A stretch of 35,546 nucleotides of DNA from Micromonospora echinofusca (lineage in GTDB: Bacteria > Actinomycetota > Actinomycetes > Mycobacteriales > Micromonosporaceae): positions 1-35,546 of the forward strand of contig NZ_WVUH01000019.1 in the NCBI RefSeq assembly GCF_017614955.1, read 5' to 3'. Every line of letters starts with the position of its first letter. The first letter of the stretch is position 1. A program made the translations under genes and the position numbers. Below are positions 6,724 through 14,482 of the stretch, in pieces. The notes under the pieces were generated by a model. The model was not told where the DNA came from, searched no databases, and was given only the letters and a program-made list of their open reading frames with translations.

Positions 6724-7932
6724 GTGCGTCCACTGGGATCGGTTGTCGAGCGGGTGGTGGGTGACGAGATCCCCGGCCCGCTGCGCCCCATTCTCACGTC
6801 GATCCTGGTGAACTTCACCGCGCTGGGTCTGTTCGGCATCTTCTTCGGTCCGTGGTTGACCACCGAGTTGCACGCCCCGGCCGGTACGGCCGCGCTGGCG
6901 TACGTGGTGGCCGGGATCGGCGGGATCGTCGGCGGCTACCTCGGCGGCCGGGCCAGTGACCGGTACGGGCCCCGCCCGGTGATCGCCGTGGGCGCCGCCG
7001 TGCAGACCGCCGCCTGCCTGGCGCTGCTCATCCCGGGGCTGGGCGTCCCGGCCGCCGCCGTCCTGCTGGTCGTGGTCACCTCCACCCAGCCGGTACGCGG
7101 CGTGGCGCAGCGGACCGCGCTGGTCCGGGCCGCCGCCGCCGACCGGCGGGAGGCGGCGTTCGCCGGGTACCGCCTGGTGGTCAACCTCGGTGCGCTGGCC
7201 GGTCCGCTGGCCGGCGCGGCGCTGCTCCAGGCGGACTGGTGGGCACTGCACCTGGGGCTGGCGGTGCTGTTCGGGTGCTCGCTGCTGCTGGGTCTGCGGG
7301 TCGCCCCGGGGCGGCCGGAAGCCGGTGCGACGACCGACCGGCCCGGTGCCGGTGCGGCCCTGCGGGACCCCCGACTGTGGGTGGTCCTGTTCGCCACCAC
7401 CGCCGCGTGGACGGTGATGTACACCTACGAGCTGGTCCTGCCGATCGTGCTGACCCAGTCGTACGGCATCTCCCCCGCCACCTGGGGACTGCTCTACGGG
7501 CTGGGTCCGGCCATGGTGGTGCTGCTCCAACTGCGGGTCACCCGCTGGTTGGCGCCGGTACCGTCGGTGTTCCGGCTGGTCGCGGGGGTGGCCCTGATGG
7601 GGGGCGCGTTCCTGGTGCTGCTCGGCACGGTGGACCTCCCCGTGCTGCTGGTGCTGATCGTGCTGTTCATGCTGGGTGACCTCGTGTGGGGACCGGTGAG
7701 CGACGATCTGGCGGTGGCGATCGCTCCGCCCGGGCGGCAGGGCACCTACCTGGGGGTGGTCACGGCCAGCATCTGGCTCGGCGGGGCACTGGCCCCCGGG
7801 ATCGGGCTGCCGGTGCGGGAACGGTACGGCGAGAGTGTGCTGTGGATCGGGGTGGCCGTGCTGGCCACCGTCGCCGGGGTGAGCTACGCGACGATCGGGC
7901 GGCGTACCCGGGCGTCGCAGAGTTCCTCGTAG
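6724..7932 (+). CDS. MFS transporter (12-span, probable exporter)
   Basis: A 402-residue major facilitator. It has 12 hydrophobic segments in two halves with a central basic loop (APGRPEAGATTDRPGAG). The motif A loop GGYLGGRASDRYGPR follows helix 2. I favour the GTG at 6724; a TTTACT sequence ends 6 nt before it, similar to the leaderless arrangement of other genes here, and there is no Shine-Dalgarno. It is divergent from the FemAB-like gene and overlaps the sulfotransferase tail by 49 bp on the other strand. Its position suggests export of the product of the neighbouring cluster. Substrate is unknown. Confidence 0.88.
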   Translation: MRPLGSVVERVVGDEIPGPLRPILTSILVNFTALGLFGIFFGPWLTTELHAPAGTAALAYVVAGIGGIVGGYLGGRASDRYGPRPVIAVGAAVQTAACLALLIPGLGVPAAAVLLVVVTSTQPVRGVAQRTALVRAAAADRREAAFAGYRLVVNLGALAGPLAGAALLQADWWALHLGLAVLFGCSLLLGLRVAPGRPEAGATTDRPGAGAALRDPRLWVVLFATTAAWTVMYTYELVLPIVLTQSYGISPATWGLLYGLGPAMVVLLQLRVTRWLAPVPSVFRLVAGVALMGGAFLVLLGTVDLPVLLVLIVLFMLGDLVWGPVSDDLAVAIAPPGRQGTYLGVVTASIWLGGALAPGIGLPVRERYGESVLWIGVAVLATVAGVSYATIGRRTRASQSSS

Positions 7933-8645
7933 ATCCGCACCGCCCGGTCGTAGGCCGGACGGAGCCCGGCCGGTACGGGTACCGGTGGGCGGGTGGCCGG
8001 CGGCAGGATACGGGTGCTGCTCTCCAGGGTCGCGTGCCACTTGGCCTGCGACTCCTGCTCGTCGGGTGACCAGGGCCGGATCCGCCCGTCGTCCCAGTGC
8101 AGCATGCGCGGGTCGAACGCCAGGCCCACCCGGTCGCAGTAGGCGGCCAGGACAGCCGCCGGTCGGCTGCGGAACGTGTCGCCCTCCACGACGACCGGGG
8201 ACTGGCCGAGCGCGTGCACCCGCCGCCACAGCCGCCCGAGGGCGAGGAACCCGAACTCGTCCTCGGTGAAGTCCGGTTTGAGTGGCCGCAACGAGGCCAG
8301 CACCGTGGCCGGGTGCCGGAGGATGAAGGTGTTGGTGATGCCGGCCAGGTAGTCGTCGGACAGGTAGGGCTCGGCCTGGAAGGCCAGGTCCTTGACGAAC
8401 ACCACCGGACCTTGGCTACCGTCGATCTGCGCCGTCGCCCACCGGCCGTCCCGGTCAACCTTGTGTGCCTGCTCCCCGTACCGGTCCGAGCGGCGGTCCC
8501 GGCCGAAGTAGTAGCAGTCGGTGAAGGGCTCGTGCACGGCGGTGGTGTCCGCCCGGTTGGCGAAGGTCCGCTCGAAGGCGGTGGAGACCGACCGGGGCGC
8601 GGCCCAGACCGCGATGGTACGGCGTGGCGCTACGGACGGCGGCAT
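7884..8645 (-). CDS. Sulfotransferase-family protein
   Basis: A 253-residue P-loop-type sulfotransferase. The 5-prime phosphosulfate loop is visible at residues about 12-24 (VWAAPRSVSTAFERTF), followed by HEPFTDCYYFG, and the 3-prime phosphate motif appears as FILRHPATVLASL. These match PAPS-dependent sulfotransferases of the small actinobacterial type often mislabelled as branched-chain aminotransferase-like. The reaction would be transfer of sulfate from PAPS to a hydroxyl or amine. The ATG overlaps the decarboxylase stop by one base (TGATG), so it is translationally coupled and is the last gene of the ATP-grasp operon. In context it probably sulfates the hydroxyl made by the 2OG enzyme; that is inference. 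Confidence 0.82.
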   Translation of the reverse strand: MPPSVAPRRTIAVWAAPRSVSTAFERTFANRADTTAVHEPFTDCYYFGRDRRSDRYGEQAHKVDRDGRWATAQIDGSQGPVVFVKDLAFQAEPYLSDDYLAGITNTFILRHPATVLASLRPLKPDFTEDEFGFLALGRLWRRVHALGQSPVVVEGDTFRSRPAAVLAAYCDRVGLAFDPRMLHWDDGRIRPWSPDEQESQAKWHATLESSTRILPPATRPPVPVPAGLRPAYDRAVRIYEELCDARVRRPIVA

Positions 8646-9994
8646 CAGACGGGTTCCTGGGTGTGGACGGCGGGCGTCACGGCGAACCGGAAGATGTCCT
8701 CGTACCGCTCGCCCCGCCAGCAGAGCGTGCCCTGCCCGCCGGAGACCGACACCACGGGCACCCGGGGACGGTTGAAACTGGTCGCCCGGGTCACGCTGTA
8801 CGCCCCGGCGTCGTGGACCACCACCACGTCCCCGGTACGCACGTCACCGGGGAGCGGGACGTCGAGGGAGAACACGTCGCCCTCGTAGCACAGTGGTCCG
8901 CCGAGCATCACCGGTTCGTCCGGCGCGCCGTCGCGCAGCAGTTCGAACCGGTGCCGTTCGGCCACCCCGGCGGTGGGCAGCAGGTTCAGCCCGCCGTCGA
9001 GGAGGACCCAGGTGCCCTGCCCGGTCCGTTTCACGCCCACCACCCGGGTCACCAGGACCATCGCGTCGGAGACCAGCGCCCGGCCGGGCTCGCACTCCAC
9101 CCGCAGGCCGGTCAGGTCGTACGTCCGCAGCAGCTCGGTCAGGCCGGCGCCGAACGCGGTGACGGAGAACGGCTCCGGGGCGGGCTCGGCGCGGGCGGCG
9201 GTGACCTCGCTGAGCCCGGCGACGGCGCCCTTGATGCGCTGGATGCCGGGCACCCCGAACCCACCGCCGATGTTGATCCGGTCGATCGGGGCCCGGGGCC
9301 GGGTCCGGGCCACCCAGGCCAGCAACGAGTCCATCGCGGCCAGCAGCGCGTCGGCGCGGGTGATCTGCGAGCCGAGGTGGCAGTGCACCCCGGTCAGTCG
9401 CAGCTCGGGCCGGGCCAGGATCGCGTCGACCATCCGGTCGGCGTCACCGGTGGCGATCGGCCAACCGAACTTCGACGGGTTGCGGCGCAGCGGTCGGGCC
9501 CCGGCCGGCGGGTAGGCGGCGCCGGGCGGGTACCGGTCGGCGGGCGGGTAGACGTCCTCGGGCGGGAAGACCCGCAGCCCGACCGGTACCGTCACGCCCC
9601 GCTCGGCGGCGAGCTGGCCCAGGATCGCGATCTCGTCCTCACCGTCGATGTTGACGAAGACCCCGTGGTCCACCGCGTCGCGCAGCTCCGTGGCGGTCTT
9701 CACCGGCCCGTTGAACACGATCCGGTCCGCCGGGAAACCGGCGTCGAGGGCGGCCCGCAGCTCGTACCCGGACACCACGTCCACGCCGGTACCGGCGGCG
9801 CGCAGCGTCGCGGTGACCGCCGGCAGGTAGTTGGTCTTCAGCGAGAAGAGGACCCGGGCCGGGGCCAGGGCTGCGGCCAGCCGCTCGACGTTGGCCCGCA
9901 ACCGGTCCGGGGAGAACACGTAGACGGGGGTGCCCCAGGTCTCGGACACCTGCCGCAGCGACGCCCGGCTGAACGCGTCCTGCCCGGCCGTCAT
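8645..9994 (-). CDS. Fold-type III PLP-dependent decarboxylase (LysA/ornithine decarboxylase-like)
   Basis: A 449-residue amino acid decarboxylase of the alanine-racemase-like barrel class. Lys53 (LFSLKTNYLP) is the Schiff-base lysine. HLGSQ at 206-210, the glycine-rich loop GGGFG at 243-247, EPGR at 302-305, the catalytic Cys369 (CYEGDVF) and Tyr399 are all in place. An unusual insert at about 147-165 holds three Tyr-Pro-Pro units. The ATG at 9994 is used because it overlaps the upstream stop (TGATG). Family members act on diaminopimelate, ornithine, arginine or carboxylated siderophore precursors. The context of ATP-grasp, 2OG oxygenase and sulfotransferase argues for secondary metabolism rather than lysine synthesis. 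Confidence 0.88.
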   Translation of the reverse strand: MTAGQDAFSRASLRQVSETWGTPVYVFSPDRLRANVERLAAALAPARVLFSLKTNYLPAVTATLRAAGTGVDVVSGYELRAALDAGFPADRIVFNGPVKTATELRDAVDHGVFVNIDGEDEIAILGQLAAERGVTVPVGLRVFPPEDVYPPADRYPPGAAYPPAGARPLRRNPSKFGWPIATGDADRMVDAILARPELRLTGVHCHLGSQITRADALLAAMDSLLAWVARTRPRAPIDRINIGGGFGVPGIQRIKGAVAGLSEVTAARAEPAPEPFSVTAFGAGLTELLRTYDLTGLRVECEPGRALVSDAMVLVTRVVGVKRTGQGTWVLLDGGLNLLPTAGVAERHRFELLRDGAPDEPVMLGGPLCYEGDVFSLDVPLPGDVRTGDVVVVHDAGAYSVTRATSFNRPRVPVVSVSGGQGTLCWRGERYEDIFRFAVTPAVHTQEPV

Positions 9995-10716
9995 CACGAC
10001 ACGCCCTGTGGTACGGCCGCCGCGCCGTCGCCGGCCAGCGCGGCCCGCTCGAACTCCTCGCCGTACTTGCGGTTGGCCCACTCGTTGAAGGCGACGATCC
10101 ACAGGTCACGGTGGCCCCGGGTGCCGTCGGCGGCGACGATGTCGGTGGCGTTGTGCCACATCGCACCGTCGGCGTAGACCAGGGCCTGGTTGGGTTGCAG
10201 GGTCACCCGGAAGAACGGTTCCCCGCCACCGACCGGCATCAGCTCGTTCTCGCCGCCGGTGATGTTGTGCCGGTCGAAGACGGCGAGCATGCCGTACTGG
10301 TGGCCGTCGCGGTGCGGCCCCTCCGGCACCGAGACACCGGCGATCTCCGGGCTGGTCACCACCCGGCACTGGTGCACGTTGATCTGCCAGTCGCGGTCGC
10401 GGTCCAGGTCGAGCGCCTGCGCACCCGCGATGATCTGCGGGCCCGGGTCGATCCGCAGGGGCTCGAAGTGCCGCTGCACGCCGCCGACGAGACCGTTGAC
10501 CCGGCGGGGTTGCAGGAACGGGCGGTGCGGCAGCAACACCATCCGCCAGGTGTCCGCCGCGTGGTCGAACGACAACCGGTACTGCGAGAAGCGCCGGTAC
10601 CGCTGCCGGCCCCCGGTGTACGGGTCGAACGGCAACTGCGCGAACTCGGCGAGGACCTCCGGGGCCGGTGCGGGGATGTCGATGACCCGGTACGTGCCTT
10701 CCCTGGGTTGTGCCAT
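9994..10716 (-). CDS. 2OG-Fe(II) dioxygenase, free amino-acid hydroxylase type
   Basis: A 240-residue cupin-fold oxygenase like the family of L-isoleucine 4-hydroxylase (2OG-Fe_Oxy_2). The iron facial triad is His135 and Asp137 (PHRDG) with His188 (MWHNATDI), and Arg203 (GHRDLWI) is placed to bind 2-oxoglutarate. The segment HQYGMLAVFDRHNITGGENEL is the family signature strand. Such enzymes hydroxylate or sulfoxidise small free amino acids. The ATG at 10716 has GGAGAG about 10 nt upstream, and the stop overlaps the decarboxylase ATG. It may supply a hydroxyl group for the downstream sulfotransferase. Confidence 0.88.
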   Translation of the reverse strand: MAQPREGTYRVIDIPAPAPEVLAEFAQLPFDPYTGGRQRYRRFSQYRLSFDHAADTWRMVLLPHRPFLQPRRVNGLVGGVQRHFEPLRIDPGPQIIAGAQALDLDRDRDWQINVHQCRVVTSPEIAGVSVPEGPHRDGHQYGMLAVFDRHNITGGENELMPVGGGEPFFRVTLQPNQALVYADGAMWHNATDIVAADGTRGHRDLWIVAFNEWANRKYGEEFERAALAGDGAAAVPQGVS

Positions 10717-10742
10717 CGGAACAGCTCTCCGTTCGTCGATCG

Positions 10743-12005
10743 TCAGTGCGCGTTCTCCACCTGGAGGGAGATCTGGTTGGCGGCGGTGTCCGCCCGGCGG
10801 GCCGCCTCGGCGGGGGTCTGCGCGGTCGCCACCACGTGGCCGTAGAGCTGGTGGTTGCTGGTGGGCGCGCCCACCACGGCACCGGGTGCGAGCCGTACCT
10901 CGACGTCGGTGACGCCCGGTATCCGCCCGGCGAGCGCGACGCCGTGCACGGCGGTGACCCGGCCGGCGGCGGGCGGCATGAGGTAGCGGGTCGCCGCGCC
11001 CCGGCGGCGGGTCGGGGTGAGCTGCGGCTGCTCCCCGAGGTGCATCCGGACCACCTCGCGGAGCACCGGCACGCCGAGGGCCGCCTCGATCTCGGTGGCG
11101 ATCTCGGCGCCACCGAGCCGGGCGTTGACCTCGATGACCCGGGGACCGTCGGCGGTCATCTTGACCTCGGTGTGCGCGGCACCGAAGTCGTGGCCGACGG
11201 CGCGCAGTGCGGCGGTGGCGGTCTCCGCCAGCGCGGCGACGACCGGCTCCGGCAGCAGGGAGGGGAAGGTGTCGCCCAGCTCGGCGAAGTACGGGTGCGG
11301 GCCGAGCAGCTTGTCGGTCACCCCGAGCACGGTGACCGCCCCGTCGACCGTCACCGTCTCGACACTGACCTCGTACCCGAGGCAGTACTCCTCGACCAGC
11401 GCACCGGGTGGGCGCCGTTGGCCGCGTGCGTCGTACCGCACGGCGGAGATCGTCCCGTGGTGCGCCAGCACGTCCTCGACGGTGTGACACAGTCGCACGC
11501 CGGTACTCGCCGACTCGGTCATCGGTTTGACCACGCAGGGCAGCCCGAGGTCGGCGACGGCGGCCCGGGCGTCGGCGGCGGTGACCGCGTGCACGAAGCG
11601 CGGGCAGGGCACCCCGGCGGCGGCGAACACCTGCCGGCTGACCAGCTTGTCGCGGGCCCGCAGGGCGGCGTCCGGGTCGAGCCCGGGCAGGCCCAGTTTC
11701 CGGGCCGCTGCGGCGACGACCGGTAGGTTGTAGTCGCAGTTCGTGTAGATCCCGCGCAGCCGGCGGCCCCGGGTCACCGACCCGACGGTGGCGAGCAGGC
11801 CCTCGGTGTCCCCGGTGGCGCCGACGGCCACCTCCACCCCGGCAGCGGCCGTGACGGCGGCGAAGGTGGGCAGGTCGACGTACCGGTCCGGGGTGTCGGT
11901 CAGGAAGACCACGTCGTGACCGAGATCCGCGGCGACGGTGACCGGGCGGAGCCCCGAAGTGGAGTGTTGGGCCTCCACGACCACGACGACGTCGGCGATG
12001 GTCAC
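10743..12005 (-). CDS. ATP-grasp carboxylate-amine ligase
   Basis: A 420-residue ATP-grasp enzyme of the L-amino acid ligase or biotin-carboxylase-like type. An N-terminal Rossmann-like domain (VVVVEAQHSTSGLRPV) is followed by the ATP-grasp core. Its features are PCVVKPMTESASTGV (phosphate loop), ALVEEYCLGYEVSVE (adenine and acidic contact), and TEVKMTADGPRVIEVNARLGG (magnesium-binding Glu and Asn). The reaction is ATP-driven amide or peptide-bond formation through an acyl phosphate. The GTG at 12005 is chosen because a GGGGGG purine run lies just upstream. It is the first gene of the four-gene reverse-strand operon, separated from the hydroxylase by 26 bp. The partner amino acids are unknown. 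Confidence 0.88.
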   Translation of the reverse strand: MTIADVVVVVEAQHSTSGLRPVTVAADLGHDVVFLTDTPDRYVDLPTFAAVTAAAGVEVAVGATGDTEGLLATVGSVTRGRRLRGIYTNCDYNLPVVAAAARKLGLPGLDPDAALRARDKLVSRQVFAAAGVPCPRFVHAVTAADARAAVADLGLPCVVKPMTESASTGVRLCHTVEDVLAHHGTISAVRYDARGQRRPPGALVEEYCLGYEVSVETVTVDGAVTVLGVTDKLLGPHPYFAELGDTFPSLLPEPVVAALAETATAALRAVGHDFGAAHTEVKMTADGPRVIEVNARLGGAEIATEIEAALGVPVLREVVRMHLGEQPQLTPTRRRGAATRYLMPPAAGRVTAVHGVALAGRIPGVTDVEVRLAPGAVVGAPTSNHQLYGHVVATAQTPAEAARRADTAANQISLQVENAH

Positions 12006-12176
12006 ATCGTCCCCCCGGATGCGATGTCGGTACGCCCCGGACCGTCCGGCCCGGCACCCGGCCCACCGTAGCATCAACGGATGTCAGTGTGGTGTCGGCG
12101 TCGTGACGGGCTGCGGCCCTGATACCCGTCGACCACGGTGCGGGGGCTGCCGACGGCACGTCCGCAGTCGTCGCGG

Positions 12177-13283
12177 CTACCCGGCCGGGGTCGCCGACCG
12201 CTGTCCGACGTGGAGCGCCGGCTGCCGACGTGGCAGGGTGGCCAGCGCGAGCCCGAGAAGCGCGGCGGCGCAGCCGACGACGAAGAGCAGCGAACCTGCG
12301 GGCTGACCGAGCCACTCCCACAGTGGATGCGGGGTGGGGTGCGCCTCCGTCCGGTGGTGCCGGAGGAGCCCCGGCACGGTCAGCAGGACGGGCAGCCACC
12401 ACAGCACCAGCGCGAGCCCGAACAGCATGGTGACCGTGACCCGGACGACCGATCGGCCCTCGGTCCGCCGGCTGGCCCAGCCGAAGACCAGCCAGGCGAT
12501 CGCGGCGCCGAGCAGGCCGCCGGCCATGGCCGCCGGATGGACCGCCAGGGGTGCCGCCCTGGTCAGCGCGACCCACAGGTACGTATCCTGCACGGTCGTT
12601 CGGGACGACACCTCCACGGTGAGGATGGTGTCGCCGCGCTGCGCGACGAGTGTGGTCAGGTTGGTCGGGTCGCAGCGGCCGTCGGGGCAGTCGACCGCGT
12701 TGCGGACGAGCGGGTCCGCGACCTGCCAACCGCCGTCGCGCAGCCGCTGCCGGGTACGGGCCACGATCTCGTCTGGATCGATCGGCGGATGGCCGGTGAC
12801 ACCGGTGCCGACGGCGGCCGGACCGTACTCGCCACCGTCGAAGAACAGCAGGCTGGGCAGGGCCTCCCAGCTCAACGGCTGCCCGTAGATCAGGAAGAGC
12901 GCCGGTGCCGGCTCGATGACACCGATCTCGTGCTCCGGGAACACCCCGCTGAGGACCGCCCTGGCCGCGACCGGGTCGGGCAGGGGACGCGCGGTCTCCC
13001 AGGCGACCCGGGTGGCCGCCGCCGCACCGAACAGACCCCAGACGACGGCGGTGAGGACGGCCCACACGACGACCGTCCGGCTGGCGGGCCGGCCGAGCCG
13101 GCAGCGCAGTCCGTGCCCGATCAGGTTGACCGCCTCCCGCACGGTCGGTCTGGTCCGACCGGGCCGCGCGGCGTCCCGCAACGTGTCGAGCAGTTCGTCG
13201 CCCCGCTCCCGACGGTACGCCCGGGGGTAGGTCAGCAGCAGCCGGCGGTACCGGCGGATGAGCGGAGCACCGTCGTTCGGCAT
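12177..13283 (-). CDS. PadR-associated membrane protein of unknown function
   Basis: A 368-residue integral membrane protein. The N-terminal cytoplasmic part (IRRYRRLLLTYPRAYRRERGDELLDTLRDAA) is the typical start of actinobacterial membrane proteins encoded beside PadR regulators. Hydrophobic spans lie at about 70-90, 250-275, 285-310 and 330-355. A long extracytoplasmic loop between the first two contains a CPDGRC pair. Its ATG has AGGAAAGG upstream and sits 19 bp after the PadR stop, so the two form an operon. Function is not known; such pairs often respond to envelope stress. Confidence 0.75.
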   Translation of the reverse strand: MPNDGAPLIRRYRRLLLTYPRAYRRERGDELLDTLRDAARPGRTRPTVREAVNLIGHGLRCRLGRPASRTVVVWAVLTAVVWGLFGAAAATRVAWETARPLPDPVAARAVLSGVFPEHEIGVIEPAPALFLIYGQPLSWEALPSLLFFDGGEYGPAAVGTGVTGHPPIDPDEIVARTRQRLRDGGWQVADPLVRNAVDCPDGRCDPTNLTTLVAQRGDTILTVEVSSRTTVQDTYLWVALTRAAPLAVHPAAMAGGLLGAAIAWLVFGWASRRTEGRSVVRVTVTMLFGLALVLWWLPVLLTVPGLLRHHRTEAHPTPHPLWEWLGQPAGSLLFVVGCAAALLGLALATLPRRQPALHVGQRSATPAG

Positions 13284-13302
13284 GGGTGGCCTTTCCTGGC
13301 TG

Positions 13303-13632
13303 TCAGGCGGGGCGCGGACGGGTGGCCCGCAGCCGGGTCTCCGCTGCGGTGGCGAGCTGGCGCAGCCGGGCGGCCTGGGCGCTCAGCGCGGTCAGCCCGG
13401 CCGGCGTGAGCCGGTAGTAGCGGCGTCGCCGCCCGTCGACCGTCTCGTCGTGGTCGTGGGCGACGAGGCCCTCGGCGGTCAGCCGGTCCAGCGCGGTGTA
13501 GAGCGTGCCGGTCAGCAGGTTGACCCGCTGCTCGGACAGGGTGGCCACCTCCTGCACGATGCCGTACCCGTGGCGCGGCCCGTCAGCGAGCGCGGTGAGG
13601 ATGAGGAATGTCGGCTCTCGCATCGCGGTCAC
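13303..13632 (-). CDS. PadR-family transcriptional regulator
   Basis: A 109-residue winged-helix repressor of the short PadR type: MREPTFLILTALADGPRHGYGIVQEV, then LLTGTLYTALDRLTAEGLV, and a wing with GRRRRYYRLTPAG. The GTG at 13632 is taken as start because a strong promoter (TTGACT, 18-bp spacer, TATCGT) places transcription 6 nt after the -10, on this GTG. An internal ATG nine bases downstream, with GGGGTGA before it, is the alternative. It is co-transcribed with the downstream membrane protein, which it probably controls. Confidence 0.9.
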   Translation of the reverse strand: MTAMREPTFLILTALADGPRHGYGIVQEVATLSEQRVNLLTGTLYTALDRLTAEGLVAHDHDETVDGRRRRYYRLTPAGLTALSAQAARLRQLATAAETRLRATRPRPA

Positions 13633-13638
13633 CCCATG

Positions 13639-13668
13639 ACGATAGATAAGTGATCAATGCATAGTCAA
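13639..13668 (-). promoter_or_regulatory. Promoter of the PadR operon (leaderless)
   Basis: TTGACT at 13668-13663 and TATCGT at 13644-13639 on the reverse strand with an 18-bp spacer, followed by 6 nt and the GTG. The spacer contains two adjacent 6-bp palindromes, ATGCAT and TGATCA, which may be part of a PadR operator. Confidence 0.6.
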
Positions 13669-13686
13669 CGGCCCCGCGCCCTACGG

Positions 13687-13692
13687 CACAAT
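13687..13692 (+). promoter_or_regulatory. -10 box for a leaderless kinase gene
   Basis: CACAAT followed by 6 nt and the GTG at 13699. It resembles TACAAT and has the same spacing as other leaderless genes in the window. Confidence 0.35.
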
Positions 13693-13698
13693 GGAGTG

Positions 13699-14475
13699 GT
13701 GACGGGGGAGCAACGTCTGGCCGGCGGCAACACCGGCGGAGCAGTGCGGGTCGGTGACACCGTCCGCCGGGTCCCGGGCCCGTGGACACCGTCGGTGCAC
13801 GCGCTGCTCCGGCACCTGGCAGCCGCCGGTTTCCGGGACGCGCCCCGGGCCCTCGGCTTCGACGGGCAGGGGCGGGAGGTGCTGTCGTACCTGCCGGGCG
13901 AGGTGGTCGGGACCACCCGGCCGTGGCCCGCCTGGGTGCACAGTGACGAGGCGCTGGGCCAGGTCGCCCGCTGGCTGCGCGACCTGCACGCCGCCACGAC
14001 GGACTTCGTACCCCCGCCGGACGCGGTCTGGCGGGAGGGCGGGACCTGGCGACCCGGCATGGTGGTCGGCCACAACGACGCGGCCCCCTACAACGCGGCC
14101 TGGTCGGACGGGCGTCTCGTCGGCTTCTTCGACTGGGACTTCGCCGCGCCGGTCACCCCGGAGTGGGATCTGGCCTTCACCGCTTTCGCCTGGGTGCCGC
14201 TGCACGCCCGGCACGTCGTGGCGGCGGAGGGCTTCACCGCGTTCGCCGACCGGCCCCGACGGCTCCGGCTGTTCCTGGACGCCTACGGCTGGACCGGTCC
14301 GACCGGGCCGTTCGTCGAGGTCGTCCGGCAACGGGTCACCGCGTCCGCCGACGGCATCCGCCGGGTGGCGGCGGCCGGCGATCCCGCCTACCGCAGCATG
14401 GTCGCGCACGGCGTCGACACGACGCTGGACACCGCCGTGGCCGAGCTCGCCGACTTCCCCACCGGGGCCGGGTGA
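13699..14475 (+). CDS. APH/choline-kinase-fold phosphotransferase
   Basis: A 258-residue protein of the aminoglycoside phosphotransferase superfamily. The catalytic loop VVGHNDAAPYN (His-x-Asp-x4-Asn) and the metal-binding FFDWDFA are clear. The N-lobe is short (AVRVGDTVRRVPGPW then the helix SVHALLRHLAAAGF), as in many actinobacterial homologues that phosphorylate unknown small molecules. I favour the GTG at 13699 because of the -10 box 6 nt before it; the frame is open to an ATG at 13657 and a GTG at 13696. It is divergent from PadR and convergent with the alpha/beta hydrolase. Whether it gives drug resistance cannot be said. Confidence 0.85.
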   Translation: MTGEQRLAGGNTGGAVRVGDTVRRVPGPWTPSVHALLRHLAAAGFRDAPRALGFDGQGREVLSYLPGEVVGTTRPWPAWVHSDEALGQVARWLRDLHAATTDFVPPPDAVWREGGTWRPGMVVGHNDAAPYNAAWSDGRLVGFFDWDFAAPVTPEWDLAFTAFAWVPLHARHVVAAEGFTAFADRPRRLRLFLDAYGWTGPTGPFVEVVRQRVTASADGIRRVAAAGDPAYRSMVAHGVDTTLDTAVAELADFPTGAG

Positions 14476-14482
14476 CGCCGGG

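Noticed and set aside
8645..9994. Housekeeping diaminopimelate decarboxylase (lysA)
   Set aside because: Catalytic motifs fit the class, but it is coupled to a sulfotransferase and a 2OG hydroxylase and not to lysine or threonine genes. A lysine role is not excluded.
5623..12005. NRPS-independent siderophore cluster
   Set aside because: A PLP decarboxylase and MFS exporter are common in such clusters, but no IucA/IucC-type synthetase or N-hydroxylase is present.
12006..12176. Promoter for the ATP-grasp operon
   Set aside because: A promoter must lie in or near this gap, but TACGGT is the only -10-like hexamer and lacks a suitable -35, so I do not call a site.
9994..13065. A 1023-codon reverse-strand frame reading through the hydroxylase and into the ATP-grasp and membrane-protein genes
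   Set aside because: Only its last 240 codons match a family; the rest is a low-complexity Arg/Gly-rich shadow of other genes.
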